Positions 47,211-55,451 of a DNA stretch of 64,000 nucleotides are shown one piece after another. The stretch lies in the NCBI GenBank assembly GCA_964451925.1, contig CAYVKA010000013.1, forward strand, positions 29,129 through 93,128, read 5' to 3'. Below the pieces are notes generated by a model. The model did no database searches. It saw nothing but the letters and a program-made list of their open reading frames with translations, and had not been told where the DNA came from. The translations under genes were made by a program, and so were the position numbers. Position 1 is the first letter of the stretch; each line of letters begins with the position of its first letter. This DNA is from Nevskia sp964451925. GTDB lineage: Bacteria; Pseudomonadota; Gammaproteobacteria; Nevskiales; Nevskiaceae.

Positions 47211-47314
47211 GGACGGATTCCGGGTGCTGGCGGGGGATTGGAAACGCGAAAGCCTCCGCCGGATTCTACCGGCGAAGGCCCGCGCCCGCCCAAATATCCG
47301 CTGTTCCCGCCGGC

Positions 47315-47929
47315 TCAGGCCGGCGTGGCCAGTCCGTGTGAAACCATCTTCATGACATCGTCGATGACCTGGCGCTCCGGCAGGCGGCCCTGCCACAGAC
47401 ACCAGTGCATGCCGAGGAAATGACCGATGCCCATCAGCGCCCAGGCGCGCGCCTCGGCGTCGCCCGGCGCGATCTCGCCGCGCCGCACCGCCTCGCTCAA
47501 GCCCTCGCTGTAGCCCTTGGCCAGCCGCTCGTAGTATTCGCGGAACACCGCCTCGTCGACGAACTGCGCTTCCTGCACGATGCGATACAGGCCCGGATGC
47601 TTCTGCGTGAATTCGAGGAAACCCTGCAGGCTGTAGCGCTCGGCTTCCAGGCGGTCGGCGGCTTCGCCGCTGGCGCTGGTCATCTGCTTGCGCAGCTTGC
47701 GCCCGATGTCGCGCACCAGCGTGACGAAAATCTCTTCCTTGCTGTGGAAGTACAGGTAGAACGTGCCCTGGCCGACCCCGGCCCGGGTGGTGATGGAACT
47801 CACTGAAGCCGCGTGGAAACCTTTGCCGCCGAACTCTTCTTCGGCGGCGCTGAGCAGCTTGCGCCGGGTCGCTTCACCACGAGCGGTCACCGGCACCAGC
47901 TCTTTGAGCACCTGGGCCTTCGGCATCAT
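47315..47929 (-). CDS. TetR-family transcriptional regulator
   Basis: A 204-residue regulator. The N-terminal helix-turn-helix (residues about 13-60) includes RKLLSAAEEEFGGKGFHAAS and GVGQGTFYLYFHSKEEIF. The ligand-binding helical part follows. It lies 42 bp downstream of the SRPBCC-SDR gene on the same strand, so it is probably in one transcript with it and patatin and may control that lipid-related group. No operator was identified. Confidence 0.9.
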   Translation of the reverse strand: MMPKAQVLKELVPVTARGEATRRKLLSAAEEEFGGKGFHAASVSSITTRAGVGQGTFYLYFHSKEEIFVTLVRDIGRKLRKQMTSASGEAADRLEAERYSLQGFLEFTQKHPGLYRIVQEAQFVDEAVFREYYERLAKGYSEGLSEAVRRGEIAPGDAEARAWALMGIGHFLGMHWCLWQGRLPERQVIDDVMKMVSHGLATPA

Positions 47930-47971
47930 GGCCGCACCAACTCCGTTTCTCTAGGAAAGCCGGAGCTTAAA

Positions 47972-49366
47972 TCATGGATTGGCGGAATTGGCGGCCGTTT
48001 CGAGCGCGTGGCGCAGACGCAGCCGTGTTTTCCGATGCACGGTGGTTCCAGGCGGAATTTCGGTCAAGTGCGGTTGGCGGTCCAGCCAGAAATTGCCGCC
48101 GCATTGCGTGGCCGCCGCAGCGCTGGCGAGCCAGACCATGGTATCCGCTCCGTACTCCGGCGTACGCAGGAATGGCCGCATCGCGCGGCGCAATTTCGGC
48201 GGTGCAGCAATCATGCCCGGCGTATCGACCCAGCCGGGGTGCATTACCTGCACCGCGATGCCGCGCGGCGCCAGGCGCTCGGCCCAGTCCAGGCTCAGCG
48301 CCACCAGGCCATGCTTGGCGTGGGCGTAGGCGCGGTTTCCGCTGTAGCGACCCCGGGCGGAGTTGGGGTCGTCCAGCCGCAGCGGCTGCACGGCCATGCC
48401 GCCGGAGGCGACATTGATGATGCGCCCGCCCGCGTTCAGGCGCGGCAACAGCGTTTCGGTCAGCAGGTAGGGCGACAGCAGGTTCAGCGCGAAGCTGCGC
48501 TCCAGCCCCTCGCCGGTCAGTTCGCGCCGCGGGAACAAGGCGCCGGCGTTGTTGACCAGCACGTCGATGCGCGGCTCGGACTGCAGCAGGCGCCGGCCCA
48601 GCGCGCGGGTTTCCGCCATCAGCGACAGGTCGGCGCGCTGCACCGCGACCTCGACGTTGCCGCTGTCGCTGACGATGTCCGCCTTGGTGTCAGCCAGCTT
48701 GCCGGCGTCGCGCCCGACCAGCACCAGCCGCGCCCCCAGCCGCGCCAGCCACAGGGCGGCGGCGTGGCCGATGCCGGAGGTGGCGCCGGTCAGCACCACG
48801 GTCTGGCCGTCGAGCCGGTCGACGATCGGGCGCAGCCGCGCGGCGCGATGGCCGAAGGCGGTGAACTGCGCCGCGCCGGGCAGCACCGCCCGGTCCAGCA
48901 GGTTGCGCCAGGCGCTCGGCGCGGGGGCCGCGTCGGCAGCGGCCAGCGCCCGCCGCAGGCCGGCCATGGCGCGGCGGCTGGCCAGGCTGATGGCCGGCTT
49001 CAGCGCCTGCTCGGTCAGGCGGCCGAGATCCCGCAGGGTCAGGTCGGAGGTGTAGATGATGCGGGTGCCGCCGGCCAGCGGCTCGAAGCGGATCTCGTCC
49101 AGCGCGCTGAGCCGCTCGCCCTCGCCGCGCAGCAGCACGCGCCGCGGCGGCGCGAACTCCACCACGCGGTAGCGCATCGGCAGCCGCTGCGGCCCGAATT
49201 GCACCAGCACCTCGAATTCGGTGCCCGGGCCGAGCGCCCCCGGGGTCAGTTTGCGCGCCCGCGCAGTGGTCGGATCCCAGGCCGGCAGGTTGCGCAAGTC
49301 GGCGCTGAAACGGAAGCACTCATGCAGGCCGCGTGGCGAGTCGACGCTCTCCTGCAGGCGGATCAC
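47972..49366 (-). CDS. SRPBCC-SDR fusion oxidoreductase
   Basis: A 464-residue protein with two unlike parts. The N-terminal 150 residues form an SRPBCC/START-like domain (FEVLVQFGPQRLPMRYRVVE to GTRIIYTSDLTLRDL) expected to bind a hydrophobic ligand. After a linker comes a complete SDR domain: TGATSGIGHAAAL, NNAGALFPRREL, NVASGGM and YAHAK. The C-terminal part resembles DHRS12/retinol dehydrogenase-like SDRs. The substrate is probably lipid. It begins nine bases after patatin ends and precedes tetR by 42 bp. Confidence 0.85.
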   Translation of the reverse strand: MIRLQESVDSPRGLHECFRFSADLRNLPAWDPTTARARKLTPGALGPGTEFEVLVQFGPQRLPMRYRVVEFAPPRRVLLRGEGERLSALDEIRFEPLAGGTRIIYTSDLTLRDLGRLTEQALKPAISLASRRAMAGLRRALAAADAAPAPSAWRNLLDRAVLPGAAQFTAFGHRAARLRPIVDRLDGQTVVLTGATSGIGHAAALWLARLGARLVLVGRDAGKLADTKADIVSDSGNVEVAVQRADLSLMAETRALGRRLLQSEPRIDVLVNNAGALFPRRELTGEGLERSFALNLLSPYLLTETLLPRLNAGGRIINVASGGMAVQPLRLDDPNSARGRYSGNRAYAHAKHGLVALSLDWAERLAPRGIAVQVMHPGWVDTPGMIAAPPKLRRAMRPFLRTPEYGADTMVWLASAAAATQCGGNFWLDRQPHLTEIPPGTTVHRKTRLRLRHALETAANSANP

Positions 49367-49375
49367 GGCGCCGCG

Positions 49376-50854
49376 TCAGGAGGCGGCGCGCAGCCGCGCG
49401 CGCGTCTCGGCGGCAGGTGGCGGGCCGCTGCGGCGCAGGCCGCTGTCCTTGAGCCAGGCCAGGCAGTCCTCGAACGCGCGGGAGATGCGCGTCTGCATGC
49501 GGATGCGTTCCAGCTTGGGCCAGGTGGCGCGCTCGCCGTCGCGGATGTAGCGCTGCAGATCCTCGGCGGTGAGGTTGGCGAACATGCGCATCAGCTGCGC
49601 CGGGGTCTGCCGCGGGAAGATGCTGACGTCGCCGCTGTAACGCTGCTGCAGGATGTCATTGAGGGCATCGACGATACGCCCGCCCGCCACGCTCTGGCTG
49701 TACTGGCTGGCCACCTTGAGCGCGTCGCGGCCGGTGACGGCGGCGATCTCGCGGGCGAAGCCGATCAGGCCGCGCTTGCGCGGCTCGCGCTCGCGCATGA
49801 AGGGCACCACGTGCGGATTGGTCTGGCTGACGATGTAGTGATTGACGTTGTGCAGGCGCGCCAGGCGCAGCATCGGCAGGTCGTTGGCGATGGAGCCGTC
49901 GACCCAGCGCTTGCTGCGCATGTACGGCATCGCCTCGCCGCTGTAGTCCAGCGCCTCCAGCATCACCGGCGGGAACACGCCGGGCACGGCGCAGGAGGCC
50001 AGCACGGCACTGCGCACGATGACGTTGGGCGCGGTCAGGTAGTTGAGCAGGCGCGGCTGCTGGTTCGGCTCCGCCGGCGACACGGTGACGCCGAGGATGC
50101 GGCGGGTGCGCTCGAACGCCTCGAGGAAGCTGCCGGCGTGGACGTTGCGGGTCAGGCAATCCTGCAGCTGGCCCGGGTCCATCAGCGATTTCTGCCTCAG
50201 CACCTGGCGCAGACTGACGCCCTGGAAGGCCTGCACGTTGAGATTCTGCGGATCGAAGATCTCCGGCAGCTCCTCGTCGGTGCGGGTGCAGGCCATCGAG
50301 GCGATGATCGAACCGGCGGAGGAACCGGAAATGACGCGCGGCAGGATGCCGGCCTCGAACAGCGCCTTGATCACGCCCAGGTGGAACATGCCAAGCGTGG
50401 CGCCGCCGGACAGCAGCAGCGCGGAACGGCCGAAGCTGGTGCCGGTGCGCTTGAAGAACAGCACCTTTTCGGCGGCGCTGAAATCGGGGAAATCGCCGAC
50501 GCAGATATAGTCCAGGCAGCGCGCCGCTTCTTCCAGGTACTCCTCGATCAGGCGCTTGGTGCCGATGCGGCAATAGGTGTAGAGGTGCGGATTGGCGGTG
50601 TTGCCAAGATTACCGTGCAGCCCCTCCGCCAGGTCGTGCACCAGGCGCCGCACGTCGCCGGCGCGGCGCAGCTCGCGCATCTGCGCCAGCCGCTCGCGGA
50701 TCAGCAGGTAGTCGTAGTCCTCGCTCATTTCGTCCTGTTTCCAGGCGTCGCCGCCTTCGAGGCGGTCGAGGTCGAGCGCGATCTCGCGCCAGGAGGCGTA
50801 ATCCTGGGCGTTGTCGAGGTCCCGGAGGCGGCTGGCGATCAGCTTTTTGGACAT
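49376..50854 (-). CDS. Patatin-like phospholipase with DUF3336 domain
   Basis: A 492-residue protein. The N-terminal DUF3336 region (about 1-140, helical, with ASWREIALDLDRLEG) is followed by a patatin domain: oxyanion loop GGATLGMFHLG, nucleophile in GSSAGS and Asp of the dyad in VDGSIANDLP. This architecture is shared with triacylglycerol-lipase-like patatins. I start at the ATG at 50854. A second possible start at 50962 is low-complexity. It is the first gene of a likely patatin, SDR, tetR operon and diverges from mprF. Confidence 0.92.
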   Translation of the reverse strand: MSKKLIASRLRDLDNAQDYASWREIALDLDRLEGGDAWKQDEMSEDYDYLLIRERLAQMRELRRAGDVRRLVHDLAEGLHGNLGNTANPHLYTYCRIGTKRLIEEYLEEAARCLDYICVGDFPDFSAAEKVLFFKRTGTSFGRSALLLSGGATLGMFHLGVIKALFEAGILPRVISGSSAGSIIASMACTRTDEELPEIFDPQNLNVQAFQGVSLRQVLRQKSLMDPGQLQDCLTRNVHAGSFLEAFERTRRILGVTVSPAEPNQQPRLLNYLTAPNVIVRSAVLASCAVPGVFPPVMLEALDYSGEAMPYMRSKRWVDGSIANDLPMLRLARLHNVNHYIVSQTNPHVVPFMREREPRKRGLIGFAREIAAVTGRDALKVASQYSQSVAGGRIVDALNDILQQRYSGDVSIFPRQTPAQLMRMFANLTAEDLQRYIRDGERATWPKLERIRMQTRISRAFEDCLAWLKDSGLRRSGPPPAAETRARLRAAS

Positions 50855-51049
50855 GGCGGCGGCGGAAGTGTAGCGGGCTTGCGCGCGGTTTGCGGCAGGG
50901 CAGGCAATAATAACCAGGGTCCGCCGACGGTCCGGGGGCGCTGGGGCCATGACCGTCGGCAACGCAGGGGCCTCGACCCGGAAAATTTTTCCCTGTCAAA
51001 ACAATGGCACGGGCGCCAGTTAGAATGGGCGTTCGCATTACGACCTGAC

Positions 51050-51976
51050 ATGAAAGCCGCCCGCGACTACAAATCTCTGCTGCTCGCTGCAATCACCCTG
51101 GCGGTGTTCGTCATCGCCATCTGGGTGCTGCACCACAGCCTGGCCAAACTGCGGCTGTCCGACGTGGTCGCCAGCCTGCAGGAGGAGCCCTGGACGCGGG
51201 TCGCGGCGTGCCTGTTTTTCAGCTGCTGCAGCTACGGCATGCTGACCTTCTACGACTATCTGGCGGTGCGCGGCGTGCGCCGGCCGCTGCCGTGGCGGCG
51301 CGTGGCGCTGCCCTCGTTCATCGCCTTCGCCATCGGCCACAGCGCCGGCCTGTCGTGGCTGTCCGGCGGCTCGGTGCGCTACCGCTGCTACAGCCGGGAA
51401 GGGCTCAGCGCGCTGGAGATCGCCGGCGTGGTCGGCCTGGTGTCGGCCACTTTCGCGCTGGGGATCGGCACGCTGCTGGCGCTGTCGCTGCTGCTGGAAT
51501 CACACCAGGCCGCGCGCATCCTGCATCTGGACCACGGCTGGCAGGCGCGCTTGCTGGGCACGGCGATGCTGATGCTGATCCTCGGCTATCTGTGGCTGAC
51601 CCAGCGCATCAAGAAGCCGCTGCGCATCCTCGAGCGCGAATTCCACCTGCCGGCGTTCGATATCAGCGCGCGCCAGATCATCGTCGCCAGCATCGACCTG
51701 TGCTTCGCCGCGGCCTCGCTCTACGTGCTGCTGCCGGACAATGTGCCGCTGCATTTCTTCAGCTTCGTCGGGCTGTACGTGCTGGCGCTGCAGTCCGGCG
51801 TGATCAGCAACGTGCCGGGCGGCGTCGGCGTGTTCGAGACGGTGCTGATCCAGCTGCTGCCGGGCGGCGCCACCGCCGAGCTGGTCAGCGCGGTGCTGCT
51901 GTACCGCTTCATCTACTACTTCCTGCCGCTGGTGCTCGGCATCGGCCTGTTCGCCGGCCGCGAGGCCATGCGATGA
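51050..51976 (+). CDS. mprF: MprF, N-terminal flippase half encoded separately
   Basis: A 308-residue membrane protein of the LPG_synthase_TM/UPF0104 family, equivalent to the first eight helices of MprF. The GHSAGLSWLSGGSVRYR motif (about 99-115) and NVPGGVGVFETV (about 257-268) are the flippase signatures. In most bacteria this part is joined to the synthase. Here it ends at 51976 and the rest of MprF starts in another frame with an ATGA overlap. The product should translocate aminoacyl-phosphatidylglycerol across the inner membrane with the partner below. Confidence 0.9.
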   Translation: MKAARDYKSLLLAAITLAVFVIAIWVLHHSLAKLRLSDVVASLQEEPWTRVAACLFFSCCSYGMLTFYDYLAVRGVRRPLPWRRVALPSFIAFAIGHSAGLSWLSGGSVRYRCYSREGLSALEIAGVVGLVSATFALGIGTLLALSLLLESHQAARILHLDHGWQARLLGTAMLMLILGYLWLTQRIKKPLRILEREFHLPAFDISARQIIVASIDLCFAAASLYVLLPDNVPLHFFSFVGLYVLALQSGVISNVPGGVGVFETVLIQLLPGGATAELVSAVLLYRFIYYFLPLVLGIGLFAGREAMR

Positions 51977-53616
51977 AGCAATGGCGGTACGCCCAGCAGG
52001 CGGCCGAAGCGCTGCGGCCCTGGGTGGAGCGCTTCGCGCCTGCAGTGGCCGCCGGCGCGGTGTTCCTGGCCGGGGTGATCCTGCTGCTGTCCGGCGCCAC
52101 GCCGGAAATCGACAGCCGCATGGAATGGCTGCGCGGCCTGGTACCGGACCCGGTGCTGGAGCTGTCGCACCTGGTCGGCAGCGCCGTAGGCGTCGGCCTG
52201 CTGATCCTGGCGCGCGGCCTGTACCAGCGTCTCGATGGCGCCTGGTGGACCACCATGGTGCTGCTGGCGGGAGGCATCGCCGCCTCGCTGCTCAAGGGCC
52301 TGGACTACGAGGAAGCGATCATCCTCTCGGCCGTCGGCCTGGGGCTGTGGGCCACGCGCGACCGCTACTACCGCCGCGCCTCGATGCTCGACCTGCGCTC
52401 CTCCGGCGCCTGGGTGGTGGGCATCGTGCTGGTGGTGGGCGCGGCGGTGTGGGTGTCGATGGTGTCCTACCGCGACGTGCAATACGCCCACGAGCTGTGG
52501 TGGCAGTTCGCCTTCGACGACGACGCGCCGCGCGTGATGCGCGCGGGGCTGCTGACCATCCTGCTCGCGGCCGGCTACGTGCTGTGGCAGCTGCTCAGCC
52601 CGCAGCGCGACGAAGCGGAGCTGCCCGACGCCGCGGCCATGGCCAAGGCCGAAGCCATCGCCATGAGCAGCCAGGACACGCTGTCCTATCTGGCCCTGCT
52701 CGGCGACAAGCAGCTGCTGTTCAGCGAGGCCGGCGACGCTTTCATCATGTACCAACGCTCGGGCCGCTCGATGGTGGCGCTGGGCGATCCTTCCGGCAAC
52801 CCCGAGCGGTTCGAGGAACTGTGCTGGAAATTCCGCGAGCTGTGCGATCGCCATTCGAGCTGGCCGGTGTTCTATCAGGTCAGCTCGGAGCGCCTGCCGC
52901 TGTATCTGGACCTGGGACTGGAGCTGGCCAAACTGGGCGAGGAAGCGCGCGTGCTGCTGCCGGAGTTCTCGCTGGAGGGCTCGCGCCGCAGCAGCCTGCG
53001 CAACGAATACCGGCGCGGCGCCAAGGAAGGCGCCAGCTTCGGCGTGCTCGGCCCGGAGGAGGTGCAGGCGCAGATGGCGCGCCTGCAGCACATCTCCGAC
53101 CAGTGGCTGCACAGCAAATCGGCGGCGGAAAAGGGCTTCTCGGTGGGCCGCTTCGACGCCGACTACCTGCGCCGCTTTCCCTGCGCCTGCGTCTATCGCA
53201 ACGGCCAGATCGTGGCTTTCACCAACCTGTGGCTGTCGCGCGCCCGCGATGAATTCTCCATCGACCTGATGCGCTATGGCAGCGAGGCGCCGCGCGGCGT
53301 GATGGACTACCTGTTCATCGAGCTGATGCTGTGGGGCAAGAAGGAAGGCTACCGCTGGTTCAACCTGGGCATGGCGCCGCTGGCCGGCCTGGAAAACCAT
53401 CCGCTGGCGCCGTTCTGGCACAAGCTGGGCCGCATCGTGCACCGTTACGGCGAAACCTTCTACAACTTCGAAGGCCTGCGTCGTTACAAGGACAAGTTCG
53501 GCCCGCAGTGGCGGCCGCGCTACATGGCCTCGCCCGGCGGGCTGGTGCTGCCGCGCGTGCTGCTGGATACCGCGGCGCTGATCGCCGGCGGCGTGCGCGA
53601 AGTGGTGTGGAAGTGA
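51973..53616 (+). CDS. mprF: MprF, C-terminal membrane and aminoacyl-PG synthase half
   Basis: A 547-residue protein. Six or so helices (about 25-215) are followed by the tandem GNAT synthase domain (DUF2156), which uses aminoacyl-tRNA to modify phosphatidylglycerol: LGDPSGNPERFEEL, EFSLEGSRRSSLRNEYRR and FNLGMAPLAGLENHPLAPFW. Together with the upstream gene it totals 855 residues, close to a single MprF. GAGG lies seven bases before the ATG. The substrate (Lys or Ala) cannot be told from sequence. The AcvB gene follows six bases later. Confidence 0.92.
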   Translation: MKQWRYAQQAAEALRPWVERFAPAVAAGAVFLAGVILLLSGATPEIDSRMEWLRGLVPDPVLELSHLVGSAVGVGLLILARGLYQRLDGAWWTTMVLLAGGIAASLLKGLDYEEAIILSAVGLGLWATRDRYYRRASMLDLRSSGAWVVGIVLVVGAAVWVSMVSYRDVQYAHELWWQFAFDDDAPRVMRAGLLTILLAAGYVLWQLLSPQRDEAELPDAAAMAKAEAIAMSSQDTLSYLALLGDKQLLFSEAGDAFIMYQRSGRSMVALGDPSGNPERFEELCWKFRELCDRHSSWPVFYQVSSERLPLYLDLGLELAKLGEEARVLLPEFSLEGSRRSSLRNEYRRGAKEGASFGVLGPEEVQAQMARLQHISDQWLHSKSAAEKGFSVGRFDADYLRRFPCACVYRNGQIVAFTNLWLSRARDEFSIDLMRYGSEAPRGVMDYLFIELMLWGKKEGYRWFNLGMAPLAGLENHPLAPFWHKLGRIVHRYGETFYNFEGLRRYKDKFGPQWRPRYMASPGGLVLPRVLLDTAALIAGGVREVVWK

Positions 53617-53621
53617 GAACG

Positions 53622-55328
53622 ATGAACCGGACACGCTGGCTGGCCTTGTCCCTGATGGCCGCGCTGGCCACCCCCGCGTTCGCCGCCGAACCCGCCGCCA
53701 ATCAACCGCACGCCGCGAAGGCCGCAGCCGCGCCCGCCACCGCTGCGCCGGGCGTGATCGACCACACGCCGCTGCCGCCCAACGCCGAGCGCCTCGGCCA
53801 TGGCCGCTTCGATACCGTGGCGGTGTACAAGCCGTCCGGCACGCCGAACAGCTTCGCCCTGTTCCTCTCCGACGACGCCGGCTGGGATGCGGCGATGAGC
53901 GACGCCGCCCAGACGCTGGTGGCCAAGGGCGCGATGGTCACCGGCATCGACACGCCCGCCTTCCTGCGCATGCTGGAGCGGCAGCCCGGCACGAATTGCG
54001 AGTACGTCGCCGGCGACTTCGAAAACCTCAGCCACTTCGTCCAGGCTTACTACAAGCTGCCCGACTACCTGCCGCCGATCGTGGTCGGCTTCGGCACCGG
54101 CGGCGCGCTCGGCTACGCCGAAATGGCCGAGGGTCCCGCCGACGCCACCGGCGGCGCGCTGCTGCTCGGCTTCAAGCCCGGTCTGGACCTGCGCAAGCGG
54201 CTGTGCACCGGCAATGCCCTGGCGACCGACCGACACGCGGACAACAGGGGCTACGACGTGCTCGCAGCCAAGGCCGTGGCGACTCCGCTGACCCTGTTCA
54301 CCGACGCCGGCGGCGAGACCGCAACGAAGAGCTTCGCCGGCCAACTCGGCCAGGCCAGCGCCGTCACCCTGGGCGACGGCACCACCGGCGCGCCGCAGCC
54401 CTTCCTCGATGCTTATGCCAGGCTCGCCGCCTCGCTCAAGCCCAGCGCCCCGGCGGCGCCGGCCAGCCTCGATGGCCTGCCGGTGATCGAAGTGCCGGCC
54501 AAGGCCGGCGTGCCGCAGACCGACGCCTTCGCCATCCTGATCAGTGGCGACGGCGGCTGGGCCGGCCTGGACCAGGAAGTGGCCGGCGCGCTGTCGGCCC
54601 AGGGCATCCCGGTGGTGGGGGTGGATTCGCTGCGCTATTTCTGGACGCCGCGCACGCCCGAGTCCGCCGCCGCCGACACCGACCGCATCATCCGCTACTA
54701 CCTCACCCACCTGAATAAGCAGCAGGTGCTGCTGCTCGGCTACTCGCAGGGCGCCGACGTGATGCCCTTCATCATCAACCGCCTGCCGGCGGAAACGCGC
54801 AAACGCGTGGCCCTGGGCGCGGTGATGGGCCTGTCCGAACACGCGCTGTTCGAGTTCCACGTCGGCAACTGGGTCAACGCCACCCAGGACCAGGGCCTGC
54901 CGACGGCGCCGGAAATGGAGCGGCCCGAAGACATCCCGATGCTGTGCATCTACGGCGAGGGCGAGACCGACACGCTGTGCCCCAAGCTCAATCCGCAGAA
55001 GGTGCACGTGGTGAAGCTGCCCGGCGGCCACCATTTCGGCGGCGACTACCAGCGGCTGGCGCGTGAAATCCTCGGCGTGGCCAAGCTGCCGACGATGGCC
55101 GCGGACGCCGCCCCGGCCTCAGGCCCGCAAACTTCCGCCGCCGCCGGCGATCAAACCGAAACATCCAACGAGGAAGGATTCACCATGCTCACGTTCCATG
55201 TGCTGCTCACGCCGCTGCTGTCGCTGATCGCCGGCATCCTGATCCTGGTGATGCCGCGCCTGCTCAATTACATCGTGGCGATCTACCTGATCGCGGTGGG
55301 CGCGCTGGGGCTGATTCACTTCCATTGA
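53622..55328 (+). CDS. acvB: AcvB/VirJ aminoacyl-PG hydrolase fused in frame to DUF3096
   Basis: A 568-residue frame. A signal peptide (to about FAAEP) directs it to the periplasm. Two VirJ-like alpha/beta domains follow: the first (FALFLSDDAGWDAA, GFGTGG) looks inactive. The second has the nucleophile Ser375 in GYSQGADVMPF, an acidic region in IYGEGETDT and the His in LPGGHHFGGDY. AcvB hydrolyses aminoacyl-PG, and AcvB-type genes lie beside mprF/lpiA, which matches here. From about residue 488 a low-complexity linker runs into a 47-residue DUF3096 tail with no stop between. Confidence 0.88.
   Translation: MNRTRWLALSLMAALATPAFAAEPAANQPHAAKAAAAPATAAPGVIDHTPLPPNAERLGHGRFDTVAVYKPSGTPNSFALFLSDDAGWDAAMSDAAQTLVAKGAMVTGIDTPAFLRMLERQPGTNCEYVAGDFENLSHFVQAYYKLPDYLPPIVVGFGTGGALGYAEMAEGPADATGGALLLGFKPGLDLRKRLCTGNALATDRHADNRGYDVLAAKAVATPLTLFTDAGGETATKSFAGQLGQASAVTLGDGTTGAPQPFLDAYARLAASLKPSAPAAPASLDGLPVIEVPAKAGVPQTDAFAILISGDGGWAGLDQEVAGALSAQGIPVVGVDSLRYFWTPRTPESAAADTDRIIRYYLTHLNKQQVLLLGYSQGADVMPFIINRLPAETRKRVALGAVMGLSEHALFEFHVGNWVNATQDQGLPTAPEMERPEDIPMLCIYGEGETDTLCPKLNPQKVHVVKLPGGHHFGGDYQRLAREILGVAKLPTMAADAAPASGPQTSAAAGDQTETSNEEGFTMLTFHVLLTPLLSLIAGILILVMPRLLNYIVAIYLIAVGALGLIHFH
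55185..55328 (+). CDS. DUF3096 small membrane protein (internal start within acvB frame)
   Basis: A 47-residue protein with two short hydrophobic helices (MLTFHVLLTPLLSLIAG and ILVMPRLLNYIVAIYLIAVG) matching DUF3096. These are usually free-standing. It is in frame with the AcvB sequence, but its own ATG is preceded by AGGAAGGA six bases upstream, an excellent ribosome site. It may be made both alone and as the tail of AcvB. Function unknown. Confidence 0.7.
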   Translation: MLTFHVLLTPLLSLIAGILILVMPRLLNYIVAIYLIAVGALGLIHFH

Positions 55329-55451
55329 GGCGGCGGGACAAGCGAGCAGAACCGGACGGCGGCATCCGGAGTGCCGGCCTGCGTTACCGACGCCGCGGGA
55401 GAAAGCTGTACCGGGTATGTCCCGGCCCCGCCGTCCCATCCGTTTCCGCGG

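Noticed and set aside
50980..50992. GGAAAA-T-TTTTCC palindrome upstream of mprF
   Set aside because: Short and simple AT palindrome. It may be an operator, but no regulator or second copy supports it.
47813..51049. Long plus-strand frame running into mprF
   Set aside because: It lies opposite SRPBCC-SDR and patatin and has shadow composition. The real gene starts at 51050, where MprF similarity begins.
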